Positions 1 to 7,789 of a DNA stretch of 64,000 bases are shown piece by piece (within the stretch, counting starts at the first letter, position 1; the number at the start of each line of letters is the position of its first letter). Source of the DNA: JBCBCP01 sp038530575 (GTDB lineage Bacteria; Pseudomonadota; Alphaproteobacteria; Rhodobacterales; Rhodobacteraceae); the NCBI GenBank assembly GCA_038530575.1, contig JBCBCP010000012.1, positions 1 through 64,000 on the forward strand. Direction: 5' to 3'. The position numbers were made by a program, and so were the translations under genes. A model generated the notes under the pieces. That model made no database searches, was not told where the DNA came from, and saw only the letters and a program-made list of their open reading frames with translations.

Positions 1-1
1 C

Positions 2-145
2 GTCGCCATGATCGCAGAGCTGGAGGACCGCCACGGCAAGCCCATCGTGGCCTGCAACGCGGCCGTTTACTGGCAGGCCCTGCGCCAGATTGGCATCACC
101 GACCCGGTGAAAGGCTACGGCCGCTTGCTGGAAGCCCAGACATGA
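2..145 (+). CDS. Asp/Glu racemase-superfamily protein (maleate isomerase/arylmalonate decarboxylase type), C-terminal end only
   Basis: An open frame runs in from the left edge and ends at TGA 143-145, giving 47 residues. The motifs NAAVYWQALRQIGI and KGYGRLL near the end are typical of the C-terminus of maleate cis-trans isomerase and related Asp/Glu racemase-superfamily enzymes. Those enzymes act on small dicarboxylates using two cysteines that lie upstream of this window. The stop overlaps the start of the downstream FAD oxidoreductase (ATGA, 142-145), so the two genes are translationally coupled. Substrate cannot be inferred from this fragment. Confidence 0.65.
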   Translation, partial: VAMIAELEDRHGKPIVACNAAVYWQALRQIGITDPVKGYGRLLEAQT

Positions 146-2550
146 AGACCCACGCGCAGGTTGTGATCATCGGGGGCGGCGCGGTTGGGGCGGCAATCCT
201 CTATCATCTGGCAAAGGCGGGCCTCACCGATGCGGTTTTGCTGGAAAAGAACGAGCTGACCGCCGGATCCACCTGGCACGCCGCGGGCAACATCCCCACC
301 TACGCGAATTCCTGGCTGGGCATGCGGGCGGGCAACTATGCCTGGTCGCTTTACAAGGATCTGGCGCTGGATGCCTCCGCGCCGATCACCTACCGGCATA
401 CCTCTGCCATCTGGCCGGCCCATTCGCCCGAGCGCATGCAGCTTTTCCAGCATCTGTGCGGGGTGTCGCGCGCGGCCGGGTTTGACCTTCAGATGCTGTC
501 GCCCGCCGAGATCGAGGCGGCCCACCCCTACTGGCGTGCAGATGACACCGTCCTTGGCGGCATTCTTGACCCCTATGAAGGGGATATCGACCCGAGCCAG
601 CTGACCCATGCGCTGGCGACCCACGCCCGCGCGATGGGCGCTACGGTCGAACGGTTTACTCCCGTGGAAGGGCTCTTGCAGCGTCCAGACGGAGCATGGG
701 CGGTTGAAACACCCAAAGGCACGATCGTGGCGGGTACGGTGATTAATGCCGCTGGATCAAGCGGGGCGCGCATTGCGGCCATGGCGGGGCTTCACCTGCC
801 CATCGCCACGCTTGAGCACCAATACATGGTCACCACGCCCTTGCCCGCGCTTGAAGAAGACACAGCGCTCTTCCCGCTTATTCGCGACCCCGAGCACTGC
901 TTCTACCTGCGCCGCGAACGCAACGCGCTGTTGCTTGGCTCTTACGCGCATGAAGGTCGCGCGAAGTGGACCGAGGGCGTGCCGCAGGATTTTGACCACC
1001 AGCTTTTCCCGGACGACGTCGACGGCATGATGGCCGTGTTCGAAGCCGCGGCAGAGCACGTGCCACTGCTGGCCGAAGCGGGCGCCCAACGTTTCGTGAA
1101 CGGCCCCATCCCCTATTCCCCGGACGCACAGCCGCTGGTCGGACGAGCGGCGGGGGTGCGCAACTTCTACCACGCGGGCGGCGTTCAGATCGGCATCACC
1201 CATTCCGCCGCCATCGGCAAGGCCATGGCAGAATGGCTCACCGAGGGGGAGACCGAATGGGACCTGTCCGCCTGGGACCCGCGCCGCTTTGGCGACTGGG
1301 CCACACAGGGCTACGCCGCCGCCCGCGCCGCTGAGCATTACGGGTTGCAATACGCAATCCCCTTCCCGCACCGGCTCATGACCGCGGGACGACCCGTAGG
1401 CCAAAGGCCGCTTTATGAAACCCTGACGGCAAAGGGTGCCGTTATGGGACAGATTGGCGGATGGGAACGGGCCTTTTGGTTCAAGCGCCCCGACGCAGAT
1501 GACCCCAGCGCGCTCAGCTTTGGTCATGAACCCTGGCAAGACGCTGTAAAGCAGGAATGCGAAACGGTGCGCGATGCCGTTGGCGTGATGGACCACGGCG
1601 GCTTCACGAAATTCACCGTTGAGGGGCCAGGCGCCGCCAGCTTTCTGGACCGCGTGTTTTGCGGCACCCTACCCGCCATCGGCCGTGTCCGGCTGTCCTA
1701 TATGCTGACGCCAAAAGGCCGGATCTGGTCAGAGGCGACCATTGCACGGCTTGCAGCAGACCGATTTCTGCTCTGCGGTCCGACGCTGGCCGTGGACCGC
1801 GACTTTGACTGGATCACGTCACAGGTCGGCGATGCCGATGTCACCGTCACCAAGGGGTTTGAGCATGACGGGGCGCTCTTGCTCATGGGCCCCAGATCGC
1901 GGGATGTCCTGCGAACCCTGACGGATGCAGACCTGAGCGCGCCTTGGATGTCCGTTCTGCAAGCCGAGATTGCGAACGTGCCCGTCACCGCCTTGCGCGT
2001 CAGCTATGTTGGCGAGCTTGGCTGGGAACTGCACGTCGCCGTTGACCATCTTGCACCGCTCTACAGCGCGATTTGCAAGGCTGGTGCCGCTTATGGGATT
2101 TGCGATTTTGGCTCTTACGCGCTGAACGCGATGCGGATCGAAAAAGGCTATCATGGCTGGGGCAGTGATTTTGGCACCGAATACACGCTGTTCGACGCGG
2201 GAGTGTCGCGTTTTGCGAACCTCAGCAAGGGCCCCTTCACCGGGCGCGCGGCGGTCGAGGCGCAAAGTGAAGCGCCGCCCGAATGGGAGTTCGTCGGGCT
2301 CGAAATCAACGATCCGGGGCCTGAACCCTTACCATCCGATCCAATTGAAAAAGACGGCGCTCTGATCGGGTATCTGACGTCTGTTTCGATGGGCTACCGC
2401 ACAGGCAAACTTCTCGCGCTCGGCTATGTAAGCGCGGGTACCCTGCCACTCGGCGAAAGCTGCCATGTGCAAGCCTTTGGCGCCTTGCGCGCGGCCACCC
2501 GTCACGCACAGCACGCTTATGATCCGGAAAACGAACGGCTTAAGTCCTGA
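142..2550 (+). CDS. GcvT-family FAD-dependent oxidoreductase (dimethylglycine/sarcosine dehydrogenase type)
   Basis: 802 residues. The N-terminus has a Rossmann FAD motif (VVIIGGGAVGAAILYHLAKAG), followed by STWHAAG at about residues 45-51. The histidine of this motif carries covalent FAD in dimethylglycine and sarcosine dehydrogenases. The N-terminal half is a D-amino-acid-oxidase fold. The second half, from about residue 430, is a folate-binding aminomethyltransferase (GcvT) domain with a C-terminal GcvT barrel (LGYVSAGTLPLG near the end). Enzymes of this layout oxidatively demethylate N-methyl amines and pass the one-carbon unit to tetrahydrofolate. The exact amine is unknown. Length fits the family, and the start is set by the ATGA overlap with the upstream gene. 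Confidence 0.85.
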   Translation: MKTHAQVVIIGGGAVGAAILYHLAKAGLTDAVLLEKNELTAGSTWHAAGNIPTYANSWLGMRAGNYAWSLYKDLALDASAPITYRHTSAIWPAHSPERMQLFQHLCGVSRAAGFDLQMLSPAEIEAAHPYWRADDTVLGGILDPYEGDIDPSQLTHALATHARAMGATVERFTPVEGLLQRPDGAWAVETPKGTIVAGTVINAAGSSGARIAAMAGLHLPIATLEHQYMVTTPLPALEEDTALFPLIRDPEHCFYLRRERNALLLGSYAHEGRAKWTEGVPQDFDHQLFPDDVDGMMAVFEAAAEHVPLLAEAGAQRFVNGPIPYSPDAQPLVGRAAGVRNFYHAGGVQIGITHSAAIGKAMAEWLTEGETEWDLSAWDPRRFGDWATQGYAAARAAEHYGLQYAIPFPHRLMTAGRPVGQRPLYETLTAKGAVMGQIGGWERAFWFKRPDADDPSALSFGHEPWQDAVKQECETVRDAVGVMDHGGFTKFTVEGPGAASFLDRVFCGTLPAIGRVRLSYMLTPKGRIWSEATIARLAADRFLLCGPTLAVDRDFDWITSQVGDADVTVTKGFEHDGALLLMGPRSRDVLRTLTDADLSAPWMSVLQAEIANVPVTALRVSYVGELGWELHVAVDHLAPLYSAICKAGAAYGICDFGSYALNAMRIEKGYHGWGSDFGTEYTLFDAGVSRFANLSKGPFTGRAAVEAQSEAPPEWEFVGLEINDPGPEPLPSDPIEKDGALIGYLTSVSMGYRTGKLLALGYVSAGTLPLGESCHVQAFGALRAATRHAQHAYDPENERLKS

Positions 2551-2638
2551 TTTGAAGGGGCAGTCTGTGTATGGAAAAGCGGACGCCACCGCTGACCCAC
2601 ATAGCGTGTTGATCGAATTCAACTGAACGGAGCAGTGA

Positions 2639-2746
2639 GTCCACGGCATCAAGGACAAGGCCGAAACTGCTTATGCGCGGTCTGATCTTTTCAAGAAACG
2701 AAAGCGTTTGATGGAAGCTTGGGCACTTCAGATAGGCTGCCATTGA
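2639..2746 (+). pseudogene. C-terminal fragment of a P4-type tyrosine integrase
   Basis: An open stretch of 35 codons ends in TGA at 2744-2746 and contains KAETAYARSDLFKKRKRLME followed by AWA. From knowledge of the family, this is the tail of P4-type (Arm-DNA-binding) integrases, just after the catalytic tyrosine region. Nothing upstream continues the catalytic domain. It is therefore a scar of a lost element, sitting between the oxidoreductase gene and a truncated dehydrogenase. Confidence 0.6.
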
Positions 2747-2783
2747 GGCTTTCGATAAACGCGTTCTGCTGCGGCGTGCCCGG
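2731..2783 (-). pseudogene. IS3-family transposase (OrfB) fragment
   Basis: On the minus strand the sequence reads GTPQQNAFIESLNGSL, the conserved block around the last DDE glutamate of IS3-family OrfB integrase-type transposases. Homology stops within a few codons on each side, so about 50 bp of the element remain. It overlaps the end of the integrase fragment and abuts the truncated dehydrogenase. The order of insertion and deletion cannot be told from one sequence. Confidence 0.6.
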
Positions 2784-2795
2784 ATCGATGCCTAG

Positions 2796-3014
2796 ATGGA
2801 TGAACTGATGGAACGGCGCGGGCTATCGTCTCGCGATGAGGCTTACGCCTTACTGACGCGTCATGTGCCCCTGCGCCGTCCTGCGTCCACTGACGAAGTG
2901 GCTTCGGCCATTGCGTTTCTGTGTGCGCCCGAAGCCTCAGAAATTACCGGAGCCATGCTCAAAGTGGATGGCGGCACGTCGGTTGTTGGCGCGGGATCAG
3001 TCGGGTTTGGTTGA
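2796..3014 (+). pseudogene. Short-chain dehydrogenase/reductase, C-terminal remnant
   Basis: 72 codons remain. The C-terminal SDR blocks are clear: VPLRRPASTDEVASAIAFLC, then EITGAMLKVDGGTS. SDR enzymes are usually about 250 residues and need an N-terminal NAD-binding glycine motif and a YxxxK active site, all missing here. A TAG lies immediately before the ATG, and mobile-element fragments sit directly upstream, so the gene was cut by insertion or deletion. It faces the convergent aminotransferase gene that ends at 3020. Confidence 0.75.
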
Positions 3015-3019
3015 GCGGT

Positions 3020-4354
3020 TCAAACGTCTGGCAGCTGGTGGGTGTTCGGATCGATCTGTGCAATCGTGTCTTTCAGCGCGGCACAGATTTGTGAAACCTC
3101 GCTTGCATTAATCACCAAGGGTGGAGTGAGCAGGATCACGCTTCCCCTTAATCCCAAAAGAACGCCATGCTGGCGACGCATATAACGTGGAAGATCACCG
3201 AACAACCAAGGCGCGTCTTTGATCAGTGGCGCGCGTGTGTCTTTGTCTGACACAAGCTCAATGCCCATCATCAAGCCCCTGCCCCGGATGTTGCCGACAA
3301 GCGGATGGCCTTTAAGCGGCGCGAGTTCCTCCAGAAACTGCGCGCCCCGCGCCATACAGTTTTCAAGCAGGTTTTCGCGTTCGATGATGTCGATATGCGC
3401 CAGACCAACTGCCGCACCGACAGCGTGGCCGGCATAGGAATTCCCGGGCCCAAGCCCGTTGACTGTTTGCGCCACGTCTTCGCTCATCATCACGGCGGCC
3501 ATCGGCACGTAGCCGCTACAGATGCCCTTGGCGAGGACGATCATATCCGGCGACAGGCCATATTCCTTTGACATGAACCACGCCCCCGCGCGCCCAAAGC
3601 CCGTCACAACTTCGTCGGCCACGAAGAGGATGCCGTGTTCCCTCAGCACAGCGGTCATCTCGGGCCAGTAGTTGTCCGGCAAAGGAATCATCCCGCCGGG
3701 GCCGATCATCACTTCTCCAAACATGGCAGCGATGTTTTCCGCTCCATGTTCCGCGATGACGGCGCGCAACTCATCAACGCAGTACTCGACCATGTCACGG
3801 CCATTATAAAGCTCTGTGTGATAGGGTCTGGGCGGTGTCAGAACGATGGACTCTTTGGACTTCGGCGGGACGCCCGGCTTGCCACCCGTCAGTTCGACCC
3901 CGGCCAAAGTTCCGCCATGGTAAGCATCCCGGTGGATCAGAATCTTGCGCCGCTCAGGTTGGCCCTTTTCCGCCTGATAGATCCGCGCGAGTTGTAAGGC
4001 GTGATCATCCGCCTCCCCACCACCCGTCTCAAATCGTACCTTGCTGATATTGTCCGGCGCGCGGGCCACCATGGCTTCTGCGAATTCGATCGACGGCGTG
4101 TTGGCGTAGTCAAAGCCGATGGAAAAGCAGGCAAGTTTCTCCATCTGATCCGCCGCAACCTTGGCCAATTCCTTGCGGCCATACCCGACCTTGTTCAGCC
4201 ATGCACCGCCTTGCGCATCAAGATAGCTGTTCCCGTCGACATCCCAAAGTCGCACGCCCTCGCCATGCGACAAGACCAGAGTGTGCGCCCCGCCGCCACC
4301 GCCAGGGTGCTGAACGACCGCCGCATCACGCGCAATCCAGGTATCGGCGTTCAT
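3020..4354 (-). CDS. Class III PLP-dependent aminotransferase
   Basis: 444 residues. The fold-type I class III signature is clear: LFVADEVVTGFGRAGAWF binds the pyridine ring through Asp, and the Schiff-base lysine lies in VLAKGICSGYVPMAAV. The family uses omega-amino compounds such as taurine, beta-alanine, putrescine or GABA as donors. The substrate is not evident from sequence. It is the last gene of a minus-strand group made of IclR regulator, tctC, tctB/A remnants and an NTF2-like protein. This suggests the amine or its deaminated product was once imported by that transporter. The gap to the NTF2-like gene is only 11 nt. Confidence 0.85.
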   Translation of the reverse strand: MNADTWIARDAAVVQHPGGGGGAHTLVLSHGEGVRLWDVDGNSYLDAQGGAWLNKVGYGRKELAKVAADQMEKLACFSIGFDYANTPSIEFAEAMVARAPDNISKVRFETGGGEADDHALQLARIYQAEKGQPERRKILIHRDAYHGGTLAGVELTGGKPGVPPKSKESIVLTPPRPYHTELYNGRDMVEYCVDELRAVIAEHGAENIAAMFGEVMIGPGGMIPLPDNYWPEMTAVLREHGILFVADEVVTGFGRAGAWFMSKEYGLSPDMIVLAKGICSGYVPMAAVMMSEDVAQTVNGLGPGNSYAGHAVGAAVGLAHIDIIERENLLENCMARGAQFLEELAPLKGHPLVGNIRGRGLMMGIELVSDKDTRAPLIKDAPWLFGDLPRYMRRQHGVLLGLRGSVILLTPPLVINASEVSQICAALKDTIAQIDPNTHQLPDV

Positions 4355-4365
4355 TGCCTATCCTT

Positions 4366-4734
4366 TCAGAAAGTCGAAAAGGTTTTGGAGATAATTTTCC
4401 AAGTCCCGTCGCGTTTCAGCAAATGCATGAAGTCGGTGAAGTTCATCTCGCCGAAGCCGTATTCGTGCACTGTCACGGCGGCCGCATTGCCCCGAATGTC
4501 AACCTCGCCCAGTTCATAGGTTGGGTTGCCGCCTTGTGATGCGATGGACGGGTTCGCACCGACATTTTCAATAAAGACTGCCGGCGTGCCTTCAATCAGG
4601 CGGTCGCCCAGATATCCGTTCATGACGGCATCATGGGCAAAGGCATCCTTCAGCTGCGCCACGTCGGCCTGCAGGTAGGCCTCGACATACTGCGTCACGA
4701 CGCGTTTCACTTCGGCAATATCATCCGCTGACAT
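4366..4734 (-). CDS. NTF2-like/SnoaL-fold small protein
   Basis: About 122 residues from the ATG at 4734 (MSADDIAEVKRVV). The pattern of an N-terminal helix (VTQYVEAYLQADVAQLKDAF), a middle strand block and a C-terminal GTWKIISKTFSTF is typical of the NTF2-like or putative lumazine-binding superfamily of cone-shaped folds. Members are enzymes or ligand binders with little motif conservation, so no reaction is assigned. The start overlaps the end of the tctA remnant (stop at 4721), which keeps it translationally coupled to the decayed transporter genes. A longer frame upstream exists but overlaps the tctA frame, so I chose the internal ATG. Confidence 0.7.
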   Translation of the reverse strand: MSADDIAEVKRVVTQYVEAYLQADVAQLKDAFAHDAVMNGYLGDRLIEGTPAVFIENVGANPSIASQGGNPTYELGEVDIRGNAAAVTVHEYGFGEMNFTDFMHLLKRDGTWKIISKTFSTF

Positions 4735-5400
4735 CTGCAGGACCTTTCGTTTTGCCAACGATGGCATTTCTAACGGCCAACGCAATCAAGGCAACAATGG
4801 TGGTTAGGAAAACCAGCGAGATCGGGCGACTGACAAAGACCGTGAGGTCACCGCCTGCAGCGCCGATGCCTTGCCGGAAATAGCGTTCAATGATCGGACC
4901 GAGCACCAGACCTAAGATAATCGGAACCATGGGAATGTTCGCGCGTCGCAAGGCAAAGCCAAGCACACCGAACGCAATCGCGATAATTGTATCGGTCGGC
5001 CTGTAATTGGTGGAATAGGACCCGACGAGCGCGAGGCACAGGATTATGACGCCCAGCAAACGGTCCGGGATCGACGACAGTTTCGCGATCCAGCGCGTGC
5101 CAGCCAGAAGGAGAACGACAATGACCACGTTCATGGCCAAGAGCGTCATGTAGAGGCCTGCTACGAACTCTCTGTTTTCCTGAAACAGCGTTGGCCCGGG
5201 ATCAATGCTGTGGATGATGAAAACCGTCAGCATCATTGCGGTAAAAGCCTTGCCGGCAATCCCCAGTGATAAAAGCGGCACAAGAGCCGACGGCGGTACG
5301 GCGTTGTTTGCGGTTCCAGAGGCAATGATGCCCTCGGGCGCGCCTTTACCAAACTTCTCCGGCGTTTTGGAACCATGGAGAACCCCACCCGGAAGATCAA
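4721..5400 (-). pseudogene. tctA: tctA remnant: C-terminal half of the large permease of a tripartite tricarboxylate transporter
   Basis: The readable part begins around KTPEKFGKGAPEGI and continues through ANNAV and PPSALVPLLSLGIAGKAF to the hydrophobic C-terminus. This corresponds to roughly the last 230 residues of TctA, which normally has about 500 residues and 12 membrane segments. The first half is absent, and the tctB frame runs directly into the breakpoint at about 5400. A deletion has therefore removed the end of tctB and the start of tctA. No convincing independent start serves the remnant, and a working permease is unlikely. Confidence 0.75.
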
Positions 5401-5852
5401 AACCATCGCGACGCTCGCCGCCAAGCGATTGCGACAAGCTTCGTGCCTCGGAAGCCCGCAATGAAGGCAACGACCCCCGTAAAGACGAAAATAGACAGAG
5501 CGAATCCGGTGATCTTGAGCAGGAAAACCGTTGCGATCATGCAGGCGGGAACGATGGCAACGCGACCGTATTCATTCGTAATCTCTTGCCAATCCAGCAC
5601 TTCGCGCTTGGCGACAAAAAAACCGGCAACACTCGCCAGAATTATTAGAACAAGAAAAATCGCCGGGCTCAGGCCCGGTTCTGCCCACCAGCCGACGTCC
5701 AAGTCGCCGCTGACTGTAGCTCCGTCGACGGTCTGGTTTCCATACAAAGCAAGCAGAATGGCTGCTGCAGCCGCCAGTCCACCCAAGAGCAATTTACCAC
5801 CGTGCCGCTCTTCTTCGAAGGGTAGCTCGACCCGCCGTTTGTCTTCAGACAT
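5397..5852 (-). CDS. tctB: TctB-type small membrane subunit of a tripartite tricarboxylate transporter, C-terminally truncated
   Basis: About 151 residues from the ATG at 5852; a TTG at 5861 is the alternative. Four hydrophobic segments are visible: LLLGGLAAAAAILLALYG, SPAIFLVLIILASVAGFF, VAIVPACMIATVFLLKITGF and ALSIFVFTGVVAFIAGF. This matches TctB. The frame ends in an arginine-rich stretch (WRRASRWF) that looks like read-through past a deletion joint rather than a native TctB end. It lies 5 nt after tctC. With tctA broken, it is probably a non-functional leftover. Confidence 0.7.
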   Translation of the reverse strand: MSEDKRRVELPFEEERHGGKLLLGGLAAAAAILLALYGNQTVDGATVSGDLDVGWWAEPGLSPAIFLVLIILASVAGFFVAKREVLDWQEITNEYGRVAIVPACMIATVFLLKITGFALSIFVFTGVVAFIAGFRGTKLVAIAWRRASRWF

Positions 5853-5857
5853 GCGTG

Positions 5858-6791
5858 TCAATTACCGAGCAAATCGGATATCCGATCGTAGAAGACGTCG
5901 GCATAGGCCGCGGCCTCATCCGCCGGTGTCCATTTCACCACCGACCCCGTCCGCGCTGCAAGCTCCTGTGCCTCTTCGCTTTCGACAACGTCCTTCGCGA
6001 TACGAGAGATCAAATCGCGCGCTTCCTGAGGCGTATCCTTGCGCACAAAGATACCTGCCCAACCGGGCGTGGCAAAGCCAGGAACCTGCTCGTCCAGCGT
6101 TGGCACATCTTCATAGATCGGGATCCGCGCAGTTGTCAGAGCAGCCAGCCCTTTTGCCTCATCGCTGACCATGCAGGGTCGCATGGTGGCACCGCCAAGC
6201 AGGACGTCGACTTCACCATTGAAAAGCAACTGCCATTGAGCCTCATCATAACCAGCGATCGAGGCAAACTCGAACCCGAGGGTTTCTGCCAACTTGCGAA
6301 CCTGCAGCGACGGCGGCGCGTTCAGACCGACAACGCCGAGGGTCACATCGTTTGATTTCGCGTGCTCAGCAAGTTCGGCCAGATTGTTAAAGGGGGCGTC
6401 CGCACGCGCAGCAAGCACCTGCCCATAGCCGATAATGCCTGCGAGCGGTTCGAGTTCCTTGCGGTCATTTTTTGCATTACCGCGCATGATGTGAACAGAG
6501 ATGTTATTCGCAGTGAACACGCCAACCGTGTAACCATCCGCTGGCTGGCTAAACACGTGGGTTGCCCCGACCAGACCACCACCTCCGGCGATGTTCACAG
6601 TGCTTGCAGGAACACCAGTTTCGTCGCGGACGGCATCTGCGATCATTCGCGTCAGCGTGTCTTCGATATCACCGGGAGGCCACGGCACCACGAACTCTAT
6701 CGGACGTCCCGGGTATTCCGCCAGTACAGGTGAAGCCGCTGTCATCATGGCAAGCGCGACTGTAAACCCGATCTTTTATACAGTTTATCAT
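5858..6791 (-). CDS. tctC: TctC/Bug-family periplasmic solute-binding protein with a frameshift in the signal peptide
   Basis: From residue ALAMMTAASPVLA onward the frame is intact for about 296 residues. It carries Bug-family features: YPGRPIEFVVPWPPGDIEDT near the N-terminus, then NIAGGGGLVGATHVF. The best ribosome-binding site and ATG are at 6791 and begin MINCIK, but this frame is off by one base from the body. Removing one A from the four-A run (T-run 6774-6777 on the plus strand) would restore a classic signal peptide joining MINCIK to IGFTVALAMMTAASPVLA. Without that change, translation would have to begin at 6748 with a shortened export signal. Either a real mutation or a sequence error is possible. 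Confidence 0.75.
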
Positions 6792-6823
6792 GTTGAACCT
6801 TTCTTTCCCTGTTGAAATTTTGA

Positions 6824-7666
6824 TTATGACCGCGCCGCGTCCTTCGGCACTGTTGAATAGGCCGCCTCGTTACAGACTGGAAAATCCTCCGGGTAGACGC
6901 CTCCCCTTAGTTCGGTGAGCTTTAGCGCCGCCTTTTTGACATTGCGTTCAATCTTGGCGGTATGTTCTGGGGTTCCCCTCACAGCAGGGAGTGCGCTTGC
7001 AACAGATCCGCAAACCTTGCCACTAGGCCCAAAATAAGGCGCCGCGATGCCCATGACGTCCTCCTCGAACGACCCATCTGTATAGGCGATCCCGGTCGCA
7101 CGGATGCGTTCGAGCTTTTCCGCAAGGTCCTGTGGATCGGTCACGGTATTGCTCGCATGCGACAGCAGCTCATTCTCTAGAGTGGCAGTCACGATGTGAG
7201 GCGATGCAAATGCCAGATAGGCCAGCCCCGAGGCCGTCGCATGAAACGGGAGCGAGATGCCCGGTTCAATGATGACCCGGTTTCGCTTCTGGCTTTCAAC
7301 AACGCCGATGTTTGCAAGGCACTCGCCAGAAATCACAGAAGCAAGCGACGTTTCGTCAGTCGCGGCATTGAGATCGCGCAGCACGATCTTGACGGCTTCA
7401 GTCAAAGGAAAGCTCGCCTCGCGCAGCTGAGAAAAGCGCAAAAAGGCCGGACCGAGCTTATAAACGCGGGTCTCAGCGTCTTGTTCAACGAAGCCTTTTG
7501 CTTCGAGTGCGGACAGAAAGCGCAGCGTTGTGGCCTTGTTGTATCCCGACAGCGATGCAAACTCGCTTAACCCCATGGTTGGTCGACGTACGGTAAAGAA
7601 ATCAAGCAAAGTCAGGGCTTTATGAACTGTGCTTGGGCCAATCGACACGAGATGGGCATCCTTCAT
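6824..7666 (-). CDS. IclR-family transcriptional regulator
   Basis: 280 residues. The N-terminal winged helix-turn-helix has HKALTLLDFFTVRRPTMGLS followed by SGYNKATTLRFLSALEAKGF. The C-terminal IclR effector-binding domain includes FHATASGLAYLAF and DGSFEEDVMGIAAPYF. It is the first gene of the minus-strand group ending in the aminotransferase and diverges from the aldehyde dehydrogenase gene at 7790. IclR proteins typically control divergent catabolic genes in response to a small aromatic or organic acid, so this one probably governs both directions. The effector is unknown. Confidence 0.88.
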   Translation of the reverse strand: MKDAHLVSIGPSTVHKALTLLDFFTVRRPTMGLSEFASLSGYNKATTLRFLSALEAKGFVEQDAETRVYKLGPAFLRFSQLREASFPLTEAVKIVLRDLNAATDETSLASVISGECLANIGVVESQKRNRVIIEPGISLPFHATASGLAYLAFASPHIVTATLENELLSHASNTVTDPQDLAEKLERIRATGIAYTDGSFEEDVMGIAAPYFGPSGKVCGSVASALPAVRGTPEHTAKIERNVKKAALKLTELRGGVYPEDFPVCNEAAYSTVPKDAARS

Positions 7667-7718
7667 CTTAGTGTATTTGCGCTATGTTTCGCGGCTTGCA
7701 TCTTGACGTTACGAAAGC

Positions 7719-7753
7719 AACTATTCAGGATTTGAGCCATTGGTTCAATAGTT
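7719..7753. promoter_or_regulatory. Inverted repeat AACTATT-N21-AATAGTT, candidate IclR operator
   Basis: Two 7-bp arms form a perfect inverted repeat in the 123-nt divergent gap between the IclR regulator and the aldehyde dehydrogenase. The spacing puts the arms about two and a half helical turns apart. Position and symmetry suit a regulator site; binding by the adjacent IclR protein is inference. Confidence 0.35.
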
Positions 7754-7789
7754 AAAATGCTGGGCGCGCAATTGGGAGGATCTCTACGC

